A stretch of DNA of 64,000 nucleotides, taken from Streptomyces sp. R302. GTDB lineage: Bacteria > Actinomycetota > Actinomycetes > Streptomycetales > Streptomycetaceae. Every line of letters starts with the position of its first letter. Position 1 is the first letter of the stretch. Under the pieces are notes generated by a model that ran no database searches, was not told where the DNA came from, and worked only from the letters and a program-made list of their open reading frames with translations. The stretch covers positions 558,001 through 622,000 of the forward strand of contig NZ_JABBGE010000005.1 of NCBI RefSeq assembly GCF_012927245.1, given 5' to 3'. The position numbers and the translations under genes were made by a program. Below, one piece after another: positions 25,534-34,438 of the stretch.

Positions 25534-26637
25534 TCAGCTCAGACCCCGGAACCCCGCACTCGTCATCGGAGAACCAAGCCTCCACGGCAGACACGACACC
25601 TGCTCCAACGGCCCACCCGAAGGAACCACACGATGCGGCTCCAACAACTCCATCGGCACACTGCGCGCCGCCGGCCGCGCATCATCGGCAAGCCGCCGCA
25701 CCACCGGCACCGTGTTGCGGTGCGCCACCAGCCATGCCTCCAGAGCACGATGACCACCCTCAGCCATCTCCCCGCCCATCCCCAGCCGCTCGCCCACCCA
25801 CTCCGTCCACCGACGCGTCGTCCAACCAGCAGGACCTCCCGCGAAACTCCGCCCCACCGCCCGCTGCCGCTCCCTGACCGCCATGCACTCCGCCACCACC
25901 ACGGCCTCCGGGTACACCACCAGACCGACCGCCCACAACGCCGACCGGTCCACCCCCAAGATGTCCTGCCGACGCCGCCACACCCCCCTCGACCCCATCT
26001 GCCGACACTGCCACCAATACACCGCCACCTGCTGTGCATCCGCCAACAGAGCCCGCCCGTAGGGCCCCACCCTGCGCTCCAGCCGAACCCTGCGCTCATG
26101 CGCCTCCACAACCTCAGAAAGCCCCTCAAGGCCGCTCTGAGACCGCCCGCCATCCCCCATCCATCGCCCGTGCCGCACACAGACGTTCCACCGCTCACCA
26201 TGAACCCGCCACACCGGACGCCTGCTCAGCCCCGCCACACACAAGGTGCACGCCCGCACCGGCCGCTCACCCTCGGACCACGCCTCCACCCGCACCTGCT
26301 GACGCGCCCGCGCTCCGACACGACCCTGCGACCACGACGGCAACGCGCGCTCCAGATCTGCCACCGAACGCCCACAAGCCACGGCCACGAGCCGCTGGGC
26401 TGCCGGCCCCAAGCGCACCTCCTGGAGCTCCGCATCCGCCGGCGCCAGCGACCGAGGCCCGCCGATCCGCCCGATCAGCGCCTCCCACGTCATCCCGTTG
26501 CGCTCCGCCAGCCGCCACAGGAACGACGCGACGCTCTCCCCGCGGATCAGCTCCACCCTCCGGGGCAACGGCCCCGCACCCGCATCTCTCAGCACCTGTG
26601 CACCCAACCTAGACAAGACACGATGAAAGGGCACCAT
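25534..26637 (-). CDS. TniQ-family protein (copy 2) inserted between tap and tpg
   Basis: About 367 residues from ATG 26637; a longer start at 26664 would run into tpg. It has the same build as copy 1: LPRRVELIRGESVASFLWRL near the N-terminus and a zinc site CTLC with CVRHGRWM. The remainder is long, helical and Trp-rich, ending near LEQVSCLPWRLGSP, a block that copy 1 also has (ITCLPWRFGDEP). Its start overlaps that of tpg, so the promoters must lie inside each other's coding regions or the real start is further in. Convergent with tap (30 bases apart). It probably gives the transposition machinery a second target choice. Confidence 0.7.
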   Translation of the reverse strand: MVPFHRVLSRLGAQVLRDAGAGPLPRRVELIRGESVASFLWRLAERNGMTWEALIGRIGGPRSLAPADAELQEVRLGPAAQRLVAVACGRSVADLERALPSWSQGRVGARARQQVRVEAWSEGERPVRACTLCVAGLSRRPVWRVHGERWNVCVRHGRWMGDGGRSQSGLEGLSEVVEAHERRVRLERRVGPYGRALLADAQQVAVYWWQCRQMGSRGVWRRRQDILGVDRSALWAVGLVVYPEAVVVAECMAVRERQRAVGRSFAGGPAGWTTRRWTEWVGERLGMGGEMAEGGHRALEAWLVAHRNTVPVVRRLADDARPAARSVPMELLEPHRVVPSGGPLEQVSCLPWRLGSPMTSAGFRGLS

Positions 26638-27217
26638 GCCACTTCCCAGGCTCCATGCGGACACGATTCAAGAAGCCCTGGACAGAGCCGACTCCCGTCA
26701 CTGGACACGCAACCCGCCCCGCTCCTCGCGAGCCAGGCTGAACTACCTCCAGCGCCACCACGGCGGCGACCGAACCGCACTCGCAGCGCACCTCGGCACC
26801 ACCCCAGCCCGCCTCGACACCTTCAGCCTTGGACCCCCTCAAGCAGACGGACAACCCCTGCACGACGCGATAGAGAGAGAAGTCGTACGCCTCTGGCAGC
26901 CGCGCATCCGCCGCAAGGCCCACCGCGCCATCCTGGAGAACAACGGACACGTCATGGTCAGCTTCCGCGCCTGGCTCGGCTTCACCGCAGCCGGCGGATC
27001 AAGCGACGACCCACGCCTGCGGATGCTCACCCTCGGCCTCGACGCCCCCTACCCGGAGCACCTCTTCGAAGCCCGCCACCGTAACGAGTCGGAAACCAGG
27101 CTCCTGCAGATCCTCAGCACCGCGGTCGGCACTTGCTACTTCCACCGCAACAAGCCACCAGGCATGACCGAAAGCGTCACCATCGAAAGAGTTGACTACC
27201 TTGAGTTCTACTACTGA
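26636..27217 (+). CDS. tpg: Telomere terminal protein Tpg
   Basis: A 193-residue homologue of the Streptomyces terminal protein, which is bound covalently to the 5' ends of linear replicons and primes end patching. Typical length is about 184. Family blocks visible: RARLNYLQRHHGGDRTALAA (helix-turn-helix), LWQPRIRRKAHRAI, SFRAWLGFTAAGGSSDDPRL, and a C-terminal VDYLEFYY. Thr117 in GFTAAG lies where I expect the priming threonine known from S. coelicolor Tpg (Thr114), but this alignment was made by eye. The short distance and overlap with tniQ copy 2 replace the usual direct tap-tpg junction. Confidence 0.85.
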   Translation: MPLPRLHADTIQEALDRADSRHWTRNPPRSSRARLNYLQRHHGGDRTALAAHLGTTPARLDTFSLGPPQADGQPLHDAIEREVVRLWQPRIRRKAHRAILENNGHVMVSFRAWLGFTAAGGSSDDPRLRMLTLGLDAPYPEHLFEARHRNESETRLLQILSTAVGTCYFHRNKPPGMTESVTIERVDYLEFYY

Positions 27218-27405
27218 GGATCTTCAGAGTGGCCACCGATCAGGTAACGGCCACGGTGAACAGCAGGCGAGGCCTTCGGACGGTGGTTCGAGATGCCTGG
27301 CCTCTCAACCGCTGCGACCGGAGGCCAGGTGCCACTCCTCCAGCATTTTGGCCCAGCCTGTACGGTCTATGGGCAGTCCGGTGAGACCACGGAAGCGGGG
27401 GAGCG

Positions 27406-28947
27406 GTGGATCTTCAGCACAAGGCGGGCAACTACATCAACGCCTCATGGTCCCTGGTGCGGCTACGCGACCTGATCTACGACATGGTCGGCCTGCTGTT
27501 CACCGAACTGAGCGCCCACGGAGGGATGGCAGGGGACGACGCCGCGGGCCGCGCCTTCGCCGCGGTGTACAAGCCGGCCGTGAAGACCGTCTTCGAGGCG
27601 TCCGGACTCGCTCACCAGGTGATGGCGAACGGAGCGGGCGCCATGCTGAAGGCGACCGAGGAATTCCTCAAGCAGGAGAGCGTGGTCGCCGCGTCACTGC
27701 TCGGCCACAGCGTGGCACCGGACATCGGGGCCCAGCCGGCGAAACCGGACTGCAACCCCCGCGCCAGCCACAACGCCGAGGACCTGCCCGAAGTCGTCGG
27801 CGAGACCAGCTGGAGCGACCAGTACCTGCTCAGCTCCCGCTTCCACGGCCAGCGGGACAAGCTCCGAAAGACCGCCAACGCCTGGCGGACGGCGGCTGGC
27901 ATCCTGGGCGACGCCTACTGGGACTGCGAGAGCGCATGGCGCACCGCATCCGCCCAACAGCTCGGCGACACGGCCGCGGCCGTCCAGACCTTCTTCACCG
28001 CCTTCGTCGGCAAAACCCCGCCACCCTCGGAGGTCGGCGAGGACGAGACGCTGATGGCAAACCTCCCCTCCGCCTGCCGGATGATCGCCAACGCCTGCGA
28101 CGCATACGCGGACCACATCGACACAGCCCTCAAACGCATCCCGGAAGAGACGAACCCCCTCTTCGGCGAACCGCTCGCCATCTGGGAACGACCGATGTTC
28201 GGCGGCGAAGGCCACGACGGCGGACTACACGAACTCGTCACCGGCGACATGCGCATCGCCCGCCTGGGCCACATCCCGCCCGCACTCGACAGCGCGCAGG
28301 CCAAAGTCCCGATGCCCCAGCCCGATACAGGCGGATTCCTGCCCCTGCCGTCCGTACCGCCTCTCCTCGCACCTCTGATCCGCGTGCCGCTCCTGGTGCC
28401 CGTCGTCTACAACCCCGCGAACGGACCACGCGTCCAGCCGATCGCTCCGCCAAGCCCCCACAATCCTCGATTCCCACCCCTCACCCCGTCCGAGCAGCAG
28501 CACTTCCAGACCTGGCTGAACGGCTTGCGCCCCGGCGATATCTCCGGCGGCATGCCGGCCGACGTCGCCTACCAGAGAAGGGTCGCCGGATACCCCGAGT
28601 ACGAGGTACCGATCCCGCAGGGCATCAGCGCCAACAGCACACTCATGGTCGACGGCTTCCGGGACCGCGATGGCATGGCGATCGAAGCCAAGTACGTCAG
28701 AAACCCGAACAAGCCCTGCTACCGCACCCTCGATGAACTCCGCACCGCCCACCAGACAGGCAAGAAAGACTTCCTCTACGAGAAGGACCGCAAAGAGCTC
28801 ATCAAGTACAACGCCGCGCTCAACGATCCCCGCAACAAAGAGATGCGCGGCGTGGAGACAGTCACCAACCACGCCGACTCCGTGGCCTACTGGCGCGTGA
28901 TGATGGCCGCTTACGGCGTCCGCGGCTACGCCCGCTATGTACCCTGA
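27406..28947 (+). CDS. Polymorphic toxin with C-terminal restriction-endonuclease fold
   Basis: A 513-residue protein with a GTG start and GGGGGA upstream. The N-terminal 300 residues are helical, with a build reminiscent of type VII-secreted (WXG100/LXG-like) toxins, though I see no clear WXG motif. A Pro-rich linker (about residues 300-360) leads to a 130-residue toxin domain. There VDGFRDRDGMAIEAKYVRNP supplies an Asp and an ExK typical of the Tox-REase (PD-(D/E)xK) DNase group. The predicted target is DNA of rival cells. It is followed after 40 bases by a small acidic protein, the likely immunity factor. No secretion genes are adjacent. Confidence 0.75.
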   Translation: MDLQHKAGNYINASWSLVRLRDLIYDMVGLLFTELSAHGGMAGDDAAGRAFAAVYKPAVKTVFEASGLAHQVMANGAGAMLKATEEFLKQESVVAASLLGHSVAPDIGAQPAKPDCNPRASHNAEDLPEVVGETSWSDQYLLSSRFHGQRDKLRKTANAWRTAAGILGDAYWDCESAWRTASAQQLGDTAAAVQTFFTAFVGKTPPPSEVGEDETLMANLPSACRMIANACDAYADHIDTALKRIPEETNPLFGEPLAIWERPMFGGEGHDGGLHELVTGDMRIARLGHIPPALDSAQAKVPMPQPDTGGFLPLPSVPPLLAPLIRVPLLVPVVYNPANGPRVQPIAPPSPHNPRFPPLTPSEQQHFQTWLNGLRPGDISGGMPADVAYQRRVAGYPEYEVPIPQGISANSTLMVDGFRDRDGMAIEAKYVRNPNKPCYRTLDELRTAHQTGKKDFLYEKDRKELIKYNAALNDPRNKEMRGVETVTNHADSVAYWRVMMAAYGVRGYARYVP

Positions 28948-28987
28948 CCCACCCCAGCACCGCACTGCACGACGAAGGAGCCATCGC

Positions 28988-29434
28988 GTGGACGAGTCCG
29001 AACTGGCCGCACTGCGCACCATGTACGTCTTTGGCCCCGCCGAGGGATCCACATGGAACCTCACCTACGACCTGGTGACCAGCAAGCTGCGTGAGCGCAA
29101 CCCGAACGAGTTCATCCGCGTCGACGAAGGAGACCAAGGGCCCGTTCACGGGTCGGTCATGCACTTCGGCATCACTCTCGGAGACGAGACGCTGGAAGGA
29201 ATGGCCAAGCTGGCCCCCGAAGGAATCACTCTCGAGGACGCCACCGCACAAGCAGCAGCAGCCTTCGTACAGTGGCTGCGAAACAGCATCGTTCCGACCG
29301 GTACCAGCGTCTCGTTCAATACCGAATGGGGACTGGAGACCGATCTCCCTGACGCGCTCGTCCCCGACGCTCCCCGCCCCCGCGTCACGGCCACCTTTCT
29401 CGCCCACCTCGAAGCCATCGACGCGATGAACTAG
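28988..29434 (+). CDS. Probable immunity protein of the adjacent toxin
   Basis: A 148-residue acidic protein. GTG 28988 is supported by GAAGGAG seven bases upstream; an earlier in-frame start at 28937 would overlap the toxin gene. Sequence blocks such as YVFGPAEGSTWNLTYDLVTS and FVQWLRNSIVPTGTSV do not match an immunity family that I can name. The call rests on position, size, charge and co-orientation with the toxin. Confidence 0.6.
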   Translation: MDESELAALRTMYVFGPAEGSTWNLTYDLVTSKLRERNPNEFIRVDEGDQGPVHGSVMHFGITLGDETLEGMAKLAPEGITLEDATAQAAAAFVQWLRNSIVPTGTSVSFNTEWGLETDLPDALVPDAPRPRVTATFLAHLEAIDAMN

Positions 29435-29820
29435 AAATCCTCCGCATGCCGCGCGGACCACTTCAGCGCGTCACCGTCACTGGAGAACGTGAACGGAACA
29501 CCTCCGTTCGGGCGGGGAGTCAACCAGACTGGCCTCACCTTCCACACCCCTCCCGGCTGACAGGCCTGACGTCCTGAGCCCGGCACGCCTCCATCCGAGC
29601 ACCTCACGGAGACAAGACTGCCGTCCGCCGCCATTGCTCGCATCGTCCCGGACGACACCGGCGTGAGCACCGTGGGCCGGGCTTGCCGCGTACGGCTGGC
29701 AGAACACAGCGCCCCACGGCTGCCCAAGACCAGTTGCCGCTGAGGAAGATCGGATCTGGGGCTCTGGGATACGCCTGTTCGCGCGGTGACTGCCGGGGCG
29801 TTGTCAGAGCCGGCTGGCAT
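29431..29820 (-). CDS. Doubtful small open frame
   Basis: A 129-codon frame convergent with the immunity gene; the two stop codons overlap. The last 70 residues (SLVSVRCSDGGVPGSGRQA, VWKVRPVWLTPRPNGGVPFT, DALKWSARHAEDF) look protein-like, but the first half is low quality. It may be a truncated gene. Family not recognised. Confidence 0.3.
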   Translation of the reverse strand: MPAGSDNAPAVTARTGVSQSPRSDLPQRQLVLGSRGALCSASRTRQARPTVLTPVSSGTMRAMAADGSLVSVRCSDGGVPGSGRQACQPGGVWKVRPVWLTPRPNGGVPFTFSSDGDALKWSARHAEDF

Positions 29821-29976
29821 GGTGCTTGCATGAGTGCGGCAGGTGCAGGCGCGGTGTCAGGCCCATGCGGGCGAGGCGCGGTCCGTCTCTGTGGCCGGCT
29901 GTTCCACTGCGGATTGCTGCAGCGGATGGCCGGAGGGGAACGAGGGCCGAAGCGAGAGGTCGGCCAGCCATGTGGT

Positions 29977-30438
29977 TCAGGCTGGAAGGTGGGCCCAGAC
30001 GGCTTTGCCGGTGCCGTTGGGGTGGATGTCGCAGCCCCAGTCGTCGCTGAGCGCGGTGATGATACGCATGCCCCGGCCTGCTTCGGCGAGGGGGTCGTGT
30101 GTGGTTGTCCGGGGGCGTTGGGCGCTCGGGTCGCTGACCGTGCACGTGACTGTCCTGTCGGTGCAGCTCAGTCCCAGCCAGGCAGTCGCGGTTTCCTCGT
30201 CGCTCTCCGTAGTCAGGGCGTGGGTGGCTGCGTTGGTCATCAGTTCCACGGCTACGAGCGTGGCGTTGTCGGCGCATCGCTCCAGGCCCCAGGAGGTCAG
30301 AGTCTCGTGGGTGAACCGTCGGGCGCTGGACAGGCTCAGGCTGCTTGCAGTGAAGCGGTGTGCGGCGAAGCGCGGCACACCGAGCCCTTGCCTGAGTCCC
30401 CAGTCGACGGGTCTGAGGCCAGTGGCATGGATGTCCAT
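29977..30438 (-). CDS. ATP-binding (anti-sigma-like HATPase) regulatory protein
   Basis: ATG 30438 has GGAGGGA seven bases upstream, giving 153 residues; an earlier start at 30489 lacks support. The N-box and G-box of the RsbW/SpoIIAB-like kinase fold are visible: LVAVELMTNAATHA and RGMRIITALSDDWGCDIH, then a final GKAVWAHLPA. In Streptomyces such proteins are paired with DUF397 and XRE/DUF5753 genes in WhiJ-like loci that control development. This gene is divergent from exactly that pair. Confidence 0.8.
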   Translation of the reverse strand: MDIHATGLRPVDWGLRQGLGVPRFAAHRFTASSLSLSSARRFTHETLTSWGLERCADNATLVAVELMTNAATHALTTESDEETATAWLGLSCTDRTVTCTVSDPSAQRPRTTTHDPLAEAGRGMRIITALSDDWGCDIHPNGTGKAVWAHLPA

Positions 30439-30696
30439 GAAGAGATCCCTCCTGGTGCGCGACGAAGCGCCTACATCTTGAACCATCAACGTCCTAACTG
30501 CCGCTTCTCAGGCACTCGTTCGGGGGACACTCACAGCCGCGCGCGGCCGATAAGATCCTCACCAACCCACTCCTCATGCAAATGCATATGGGATTGCACG
30601 TCCAGAGGCATCTGACTGTGGGGCCCGAGCGCGACGGTCTCGAAGACCGCCTCGTGCGGTGGGGAAGTCGTCATTGAACTGAGAACGGAGACAGCC

Positions 30697-30930
30697 ATGC
30701 AGTTCGACAACGGTGTCCCCTCGAGCCGGATCCAGGGCGCGGTCTGGATCAAGAGTCAGGCCAGCGGGGCGCAGGGCAACTGTGTCGAGGCGACTGCCCT
30801 GCCCGGCGGGGTCGTGGCTCTGCGTAACTCGCGCCACCCCGAGGGGCCGGCGCTGATCTACACCACCGCCGAGGTCCGCGCTTTCCTCCAGGGCGCCAAG
30901 GACGGTGAGTTCGACCACCTCGTCGGCTGA
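30697..30930 (+). CDS. DUF397 protein
   Basis: A 77-residue DUF397 protein (WIKSQASGAQGNCVEATAL, then VALRNSRHPEGPALIYTTAE and VRAFLQGAKDGEFDHL). DUF397 proteins are the small partners of WhiJ-type XRE regulators. The XRE gene follows on the same strand after fewer than 90 bases. ATG 30697 has GGAGACAGCC upstream. Confidence 0.85.
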   Translation: MQFDNGVPSSRIQGAVWIKSQASGAQGNCVEATALPGGVVALRNSRHPEGPALIYTTAEVRAFLQGAKDGEFDHLVG

Positions 30931-31016
30931 GGTGTAAAGGTGTGACCATCCGTCGGACATGCGGTGTCGTTTCTGGAAAACTGGCGGGCAAGAGCCGGTC
31001 GTCCACAGGAGCACGC

Positions 31017-32018
31017 ATGTCCGACGGGCACGCCCGGAGTGAGACTCCGTTCGCCCAAGCCGTCCCAGGGGAAGAACCGCACACGAAGCCCGAGGCCGCG
31101 GCGCGGCTTCTGGGCGACTACCTCCGCAGTCTGCGGAGGCAACGCGGCCTGACCCTCGCCCAGGTAGCGCCGGCCATCCGCGGGTCTCAGTCAAAAATCA
31201 GCCGCCTCGAACGAGGAGAGAGCCCGGCCAAGGAGCGTGACGTTCGCGACCTGGCCGCGTTCTACGGTCTGCAGGACCGCAGGGAACTCGACAACCTGCT
31301 GCGCTACAGCCAGGACAGCGCCTGGTACGAGAAGTACGCCGACGTCACTCCCAACTGGTTCAGGCGATTGATTGGCTTGGAAGGATCCGCGGATTCCATC
31401 CGGACCTATGAGAACAACGTCGTCCCCGGCCTTTTGCAGACCCGCTCCTATGCCCGTGCCGTCGTCGAAGCCGGCCTGCCCCACGCCACAGCGGAAGAGA
31501 TCAACCTGCGGGTGCAGATGAGAGTGGAGCGCCAGAGCATGCTCAGGCGCCGCGGGCACCGGCCACGGGTCACCGCTGTACTCAACGAGGGAGTTCTCTG
31601 CCAGCCCACAGGTGGTCCCCACGTCATGGTCGAACAGCTCGAGCACCTCAAGAGGGTTCAGGAACTCGACCGGACCAACGTCGTGATCCTTCCGTTCGAC
31701 CGCTCGTCAGGCGCCGTGCCCAGCACACCGATGACACAGCTCACGTTCGGAGACGGAGGCCCTCAGGAACTCATCTATGTCGAGCTGATCGACAGCGCTC
31801 TCTACATCAGCAGGCCTGCCCAGGTGGCGCAGTACCGGTCGGTTCTCAACAAGGCGTGCCTGGCTGTGGCGGACAAACAAGAGAGCATCGATCTCATCGA
31901 CGCCTACATCAGCTACTACCGTGCCCGTGCTGCCAACCGCGCTGTCACCAGCCGGCCCGGCATCGAGGTACACGAGCGACACCACCCCACTCGACGCACC
32001 CCCCAGGCGGCTGTGTAG
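31017..32018 (+). CDS. WhiJ-like XRE regulator with DUF5753 domain
   Basis: ATG 31017 follows AGGAG at good spacing; 30942 is an earlier in-frame alternative. The product has 333 residues. The N-terminal helix-turn-helix is clear (LRRQRGLTLAQVAPAIRGSQ, SKISRLERGESPAKERDV). The remaining two thirds are the DUF5753 ligand/partner domain (WFRRLIGLEGSADSIRTYEN, VPGLLQTRSYARAVVEAGL, and a late ISYYRARAANRAV). It is a developmental or stress repressor by analogy with WhiJ. It overlaps the convergent methyltransferase gene by 74 bases. Confidence 0.85.
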   Translation: MSDGHARSETPFAQAVPGEEPHTKPEAAARLLGDYLRSLRRQRGLTLAQVAPAIRGSQSKISRLERGESPAKERDVRDLAAFYGLQDRRELDNLLRYSQDSAWYEKYADVTPNWFRRLIGLEGSADSIRTYENNVVPGLLQTRSYARAVVEAGLPHATAEEINLRVQMRVERQSMLRRRGHRPRVTAVLNEGVLCQPTGGPHVMVEQLEHLKRVQELDRTNVVILPFDRSSGAVPSTPMTQLTFGDGGPQELIYVELIDSALYISRPAQVAQYRSVLNKACLAVADKQESIDLIDAYISYYRARAANRAVTSRPGIEVHERHHPTRRTPQAAV

Positions 32019-32775
32019 CGACCGTCGGACCGCTACGCCATGCGGCGACATCGCCCAGACCGGGGGAGACGACGTCCAAGTCCTTGAAGAACTCTTTCAC
32101 CTGCTCCGCCTGCCGCACCCGCCCCCAGCGGCCCTGGGTCTCTTCCTGCATCACCGCTGTGACCTTGGCGCCTACGTCCAGGGCCGGACACACCAGTTGG
32201 CTGATCGCGAGGAAACTTCCCGGCGCCAGCAGCGCCGCCCACTGCCTGACCAGGTCTGCCGGGCCCTCCTCATCCGGCAGGCAGTGCAGCACCGAAACCA
32301 GCAGAACCGCTGTCGGTTCACGCAGGTCGATCAGCCGCCGTAACTTGACGTGCTCCAGGATGAAAGCGGTGTCGCGCACATCAGCGTGGAGGAACAGGGT
32401 GTTGCTGTTCTCCTGCAGGACCGTGCGCCCGTACGCGAGAGCCGTCGGATCCGCATCGATGTACACCACGCGTGACCGGGGATCTGCTCTCTGAGCCACC
32501 TGATGCACATTGTCCTGCACGGGCAGCCCCGAGCCCAGTTCGATGAACTGACGTACTCCGTACTCTGCGGCCAGCGTGTGCACCGCGCGCTTGAGGAACC
32601 GTCTGCTGGCGCGCACGGTCCTTCTGATCTCGGGAGCGACCGACAGGACCCTCCTGCACGCCCGTTGGTCGGCCTCGTAGTTCTCCACGCCCCCCAGTAG
32701 CCAGTCGGACATCCGGGCCACGCTGGCCACGGAAACATCGATGGTGTGAGAAACCCGATTCTCTCCGTCGCCCAT
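31945..32775 (-). CDS. SAM-dependent methyltransferase, DUF574/Methyltransf_19 type
   Basis: A 276-residue protein with the family's pattern: SVARMSDWLLGGVENYEADQ at the N-terminus, FIELGSGLPVQDNVHQVAQ as the SAM-binding glycine loop, VVYIDADPTALAYGRTVL as the acidic loop, and LLVSVLHCLPDEE. Such methyltransferases are very abundant in Streptomyces, often beside WhiJ-like regulators; substrates are unknown. The C-terminal tail overlaps the regulator gene on the other strand. Confidence 0.8.
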   Translation of the reverse strand: MGDGENRVSHTIDVSVASVARMSDWLLGGVENYEADQRACRRVLSVAPEIRRTVRASRRFLKRAVHTLAAEYGVRQFIELGSGLPVQDNVHQVAQRADPRSRVVYIDADPTALAYGRTVLQENSNTLFLHADVRDTAFILEHVKLRRLIDLREPTAVLLVSVLHCLPDEEGPADLVRQWAALLAPGSFLAISQLVCPALDVGAKVTAVMQEETQGRWGRVRQAEQVKEFFKDLDVVSPGLGDVAAWRSGPTVATQPPGGCVEWGGVARVPRCRAGW

Positions 32776-33196
32776 TTGACCCCCACAAGCCTTGAGTAGC
32801 GCAAGAAAGCAATGCTAGACGCAGCTGTCGCCAGGCAGGGAGACCACGTTCGGGGGAACGGTGGAGAGATCCCGAAGATTTTCGCACCCGGGGAGAAAAT
32901 CATTCTCATGTAATGCGCAATATTTCCCTGGAGTCTCCGGGCATATCTGTGACGCCTTTTTTGCGGGGCATACTTGAATGGCATGTGCCGAAAGAAGCTT
33001 CGTCGAACCTCGCGTCGGGGTCGAGGTCCGCCGGGGATGTGCCGGGCGCCAGACTCTCCGGCTGGCCCACGCGTCAGAGCCGGCGCCGGGGGAGGCTTGA
33101 AGTGCGGTTCGGCCTAGGCTGGCTTCGGCCGGGAGGTCCTGGCGGCGAAGCGCTTTCAGGGTGGTCGCGCCGCCGGGGCGGGGCGAGTGGGCAGCC
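32776..33196. other. Intergenic region upstream of the methyltransferase
   Basis: No convincing gene in about 420 bases. The first part is AT-rich and probably holds the methyltransferase promoter. An imperfect palindrome GAGAA-AATCA-TTCTC lies at about 32893-32907 and could be an operator. The second half (33000-33190) is GC-rich with short repeats but no coding signal. Confidence 0.4.
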
Positions 33197-33229
33197 GTGA
33201 CGCCTGGGTCTGCTCGACCCTGGCGTCAC
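33197..33229. terminator. Hairpin at the end of the minus-strand regulator gene
   Basis: A 13-bp stem with one mismatch (33197-33209 with 33217-33229), 41 bases beyond the stop at 33270 in the direction of that transcript. Confidence 0.6.
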
Positions 33230-33269
33230 AGCACCTTCTTCGAGCCGGTGCCGTGACGCCATCCGGCTG

Positions 33270-34301
33270 CTACGAGTCCGTGCCGCCGGCGGCGATACCG
33301 CCCTGAGGGAAGATGTCGTGCGAGGCCAAAAACGCGTAGTGCAACTCTTCCCACAACGGGCGCACCGCTGCCGGGCGGGCACCGAGCTGAATGACGAGCC
33401 GGGAGAGCAGCGGCCAGTCAGGGATGTGATCTCCCTTCAGGACCTCACGAATCACCCGCGGCGACAGCAGGGTCCCTTCGGCGAGCCGAGCCGGATCCGG
33501 GCTGCCGGCCGCCAGGTGCAGTCCCCTCAGCGCAGCGTGCAACCGCGCGGCAGCCTCGCACACGGGGCGCCGAGGAGGCAGCGTGACACCCCGCGCGGCC
33601 TCCCATAAGAACCGGAGCTCCGGGGGAGCGCCTGACAGGATCGTGGCAAGCATGTGTACGACCGGCCAGGACGGAACCCGCTCTCCGGCCAGGACCCGGG
33701 ACAGATACGGCGCCGACAGGTCCGCCTCGCGCGCCACATCCCCGATGGTCATCCCGGATCGGCGGTGCAGATGCGACAGGGCCGCGCTCAAGGCCTGACT
33801 GGGCAGTCCCATCGACCCGTCGGGCAGCTGTCCCTCCCCGCCATCTGGCCCTGGCCGCCACGAGACCACTGACTGCCCGCGCAGCTGCCGCTGTACCCGA
33901 GCCGTGCTCCACCTCAGCCGCGCCGTTTCGGCCTGCACCCCGGCGGCCTGCGCCACCTCGCCCCACGACGTCCCGCCCCCGCGCGCGTCCTGCACGGCAG
34001 CCGTGATGTAGCGGTTGACCTCCCGCTCGATGCGATGGGCATACCGCAGGAGATCGGCCAGCGAGGCCTGGCCATGTTCGAGCCGCACCAACTGCACGGA
34101 CAAAGCCTGGACGCTTTCCGCCAACACTGCACCCCAGGGGACCGCAGCGGTAGGAGGCGGTGTCCTGTGGCCGTCCCGCTCGCGCTGAGCCCGCCGTCGG
34201 CACCGCTTGTCGCAGTAGCTCTTGCGCCGGCCGGGGCCCGGCCGATGCGGAAAACTCTGTCCGCAGAACCCGCAGCGCCCAACCCCTGGCGATTCGCTCA
34301 C
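33270..34301 (-). CDS. Zinc-finger plus XRE-type regulator
   Basis: GTG 34301, with GGGAGGGA upstream, gives 343 residues; a longer frame to 34385 reads poorly. An N-terminal treble-clef-like zinc site (CGFCGQSF then KSYCDKRCRRRAQ) is followed by a helical region containing WGEVAQAAGVQAETARLRWS. Then comes an XRE helix-turn-helix (GMTIGDVAREADLSAPYLSR VLAGE) and a second similar repeat (LAEGTLLSPRVIREVLKGDH). Two DNA-binding units in one chain suggest a regulator binding paired sites. A small membrane-protein gene lies upstream on the same strand. Confidence 0.7.
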   Translation of the reverse strand: MSESPGVGRCGFCGQSFPHRPGPGRRKSYCDKRCRRRAQRERDGHRTPPPTAAVPWGAVLAESVQALSVQLVRLEHGQASLADLLRYAHRIEREVNRYITAAVQDARGGGTSWGEVAQAAGVQAETARLRWSTARVQRQLRGQSVVSWRPGPDGGEGQLPDGSMGLPSQALSAALSHLHRRSGMTIGDVAREADLSAPYLSRVLAGERVPSWPVVHMLATILSGAPPELRFLWEAARGVTLPPRRPVCEAAARLHAALRGLHLAAGSPDPARLAEGTLLSPRVIREVLKGDHIPDWPLLSRLVIQLGARPAAVRPLWEELHYAFLASHDIFPQGGIAAGGTDS

Positions 34302-34438
34302 TGATGAAAGTCCCTCCCCGAAAACAGCCCACCTCCCGCCAGGGAGGCGACGAGGACGCCCGGCGGGTCTCCGCCAGGTCCGCATGTGCAGGGGTGCCCG
34401 GCATCCTCAAGGCGCCGGACACCCCTCCCGCTTGCGCC

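Noticed and set aside
24277..27084. 935-codon plus-strand open frame
   Set aside because: Arg/Pro/His-rich shadow of tap and of the reversed tniQ-like gene in another frame.
27192..28736. 514-codon plus-strand open frame
   Set aside because: Arg/Pro-rich shadow of the restriction-fold toxin gene.
32893..32907. Zur/Fur-box-like palindrome
   Set aside because: Only five paired bases per arm and no metal-related gene adjacent.
32990..33050. Possible tRNA 3' end or attachment-site-like sequence (GTCGAACCTCG)
   Set aside because: No cloverleaf can be folded around it and no integrase is nearby.
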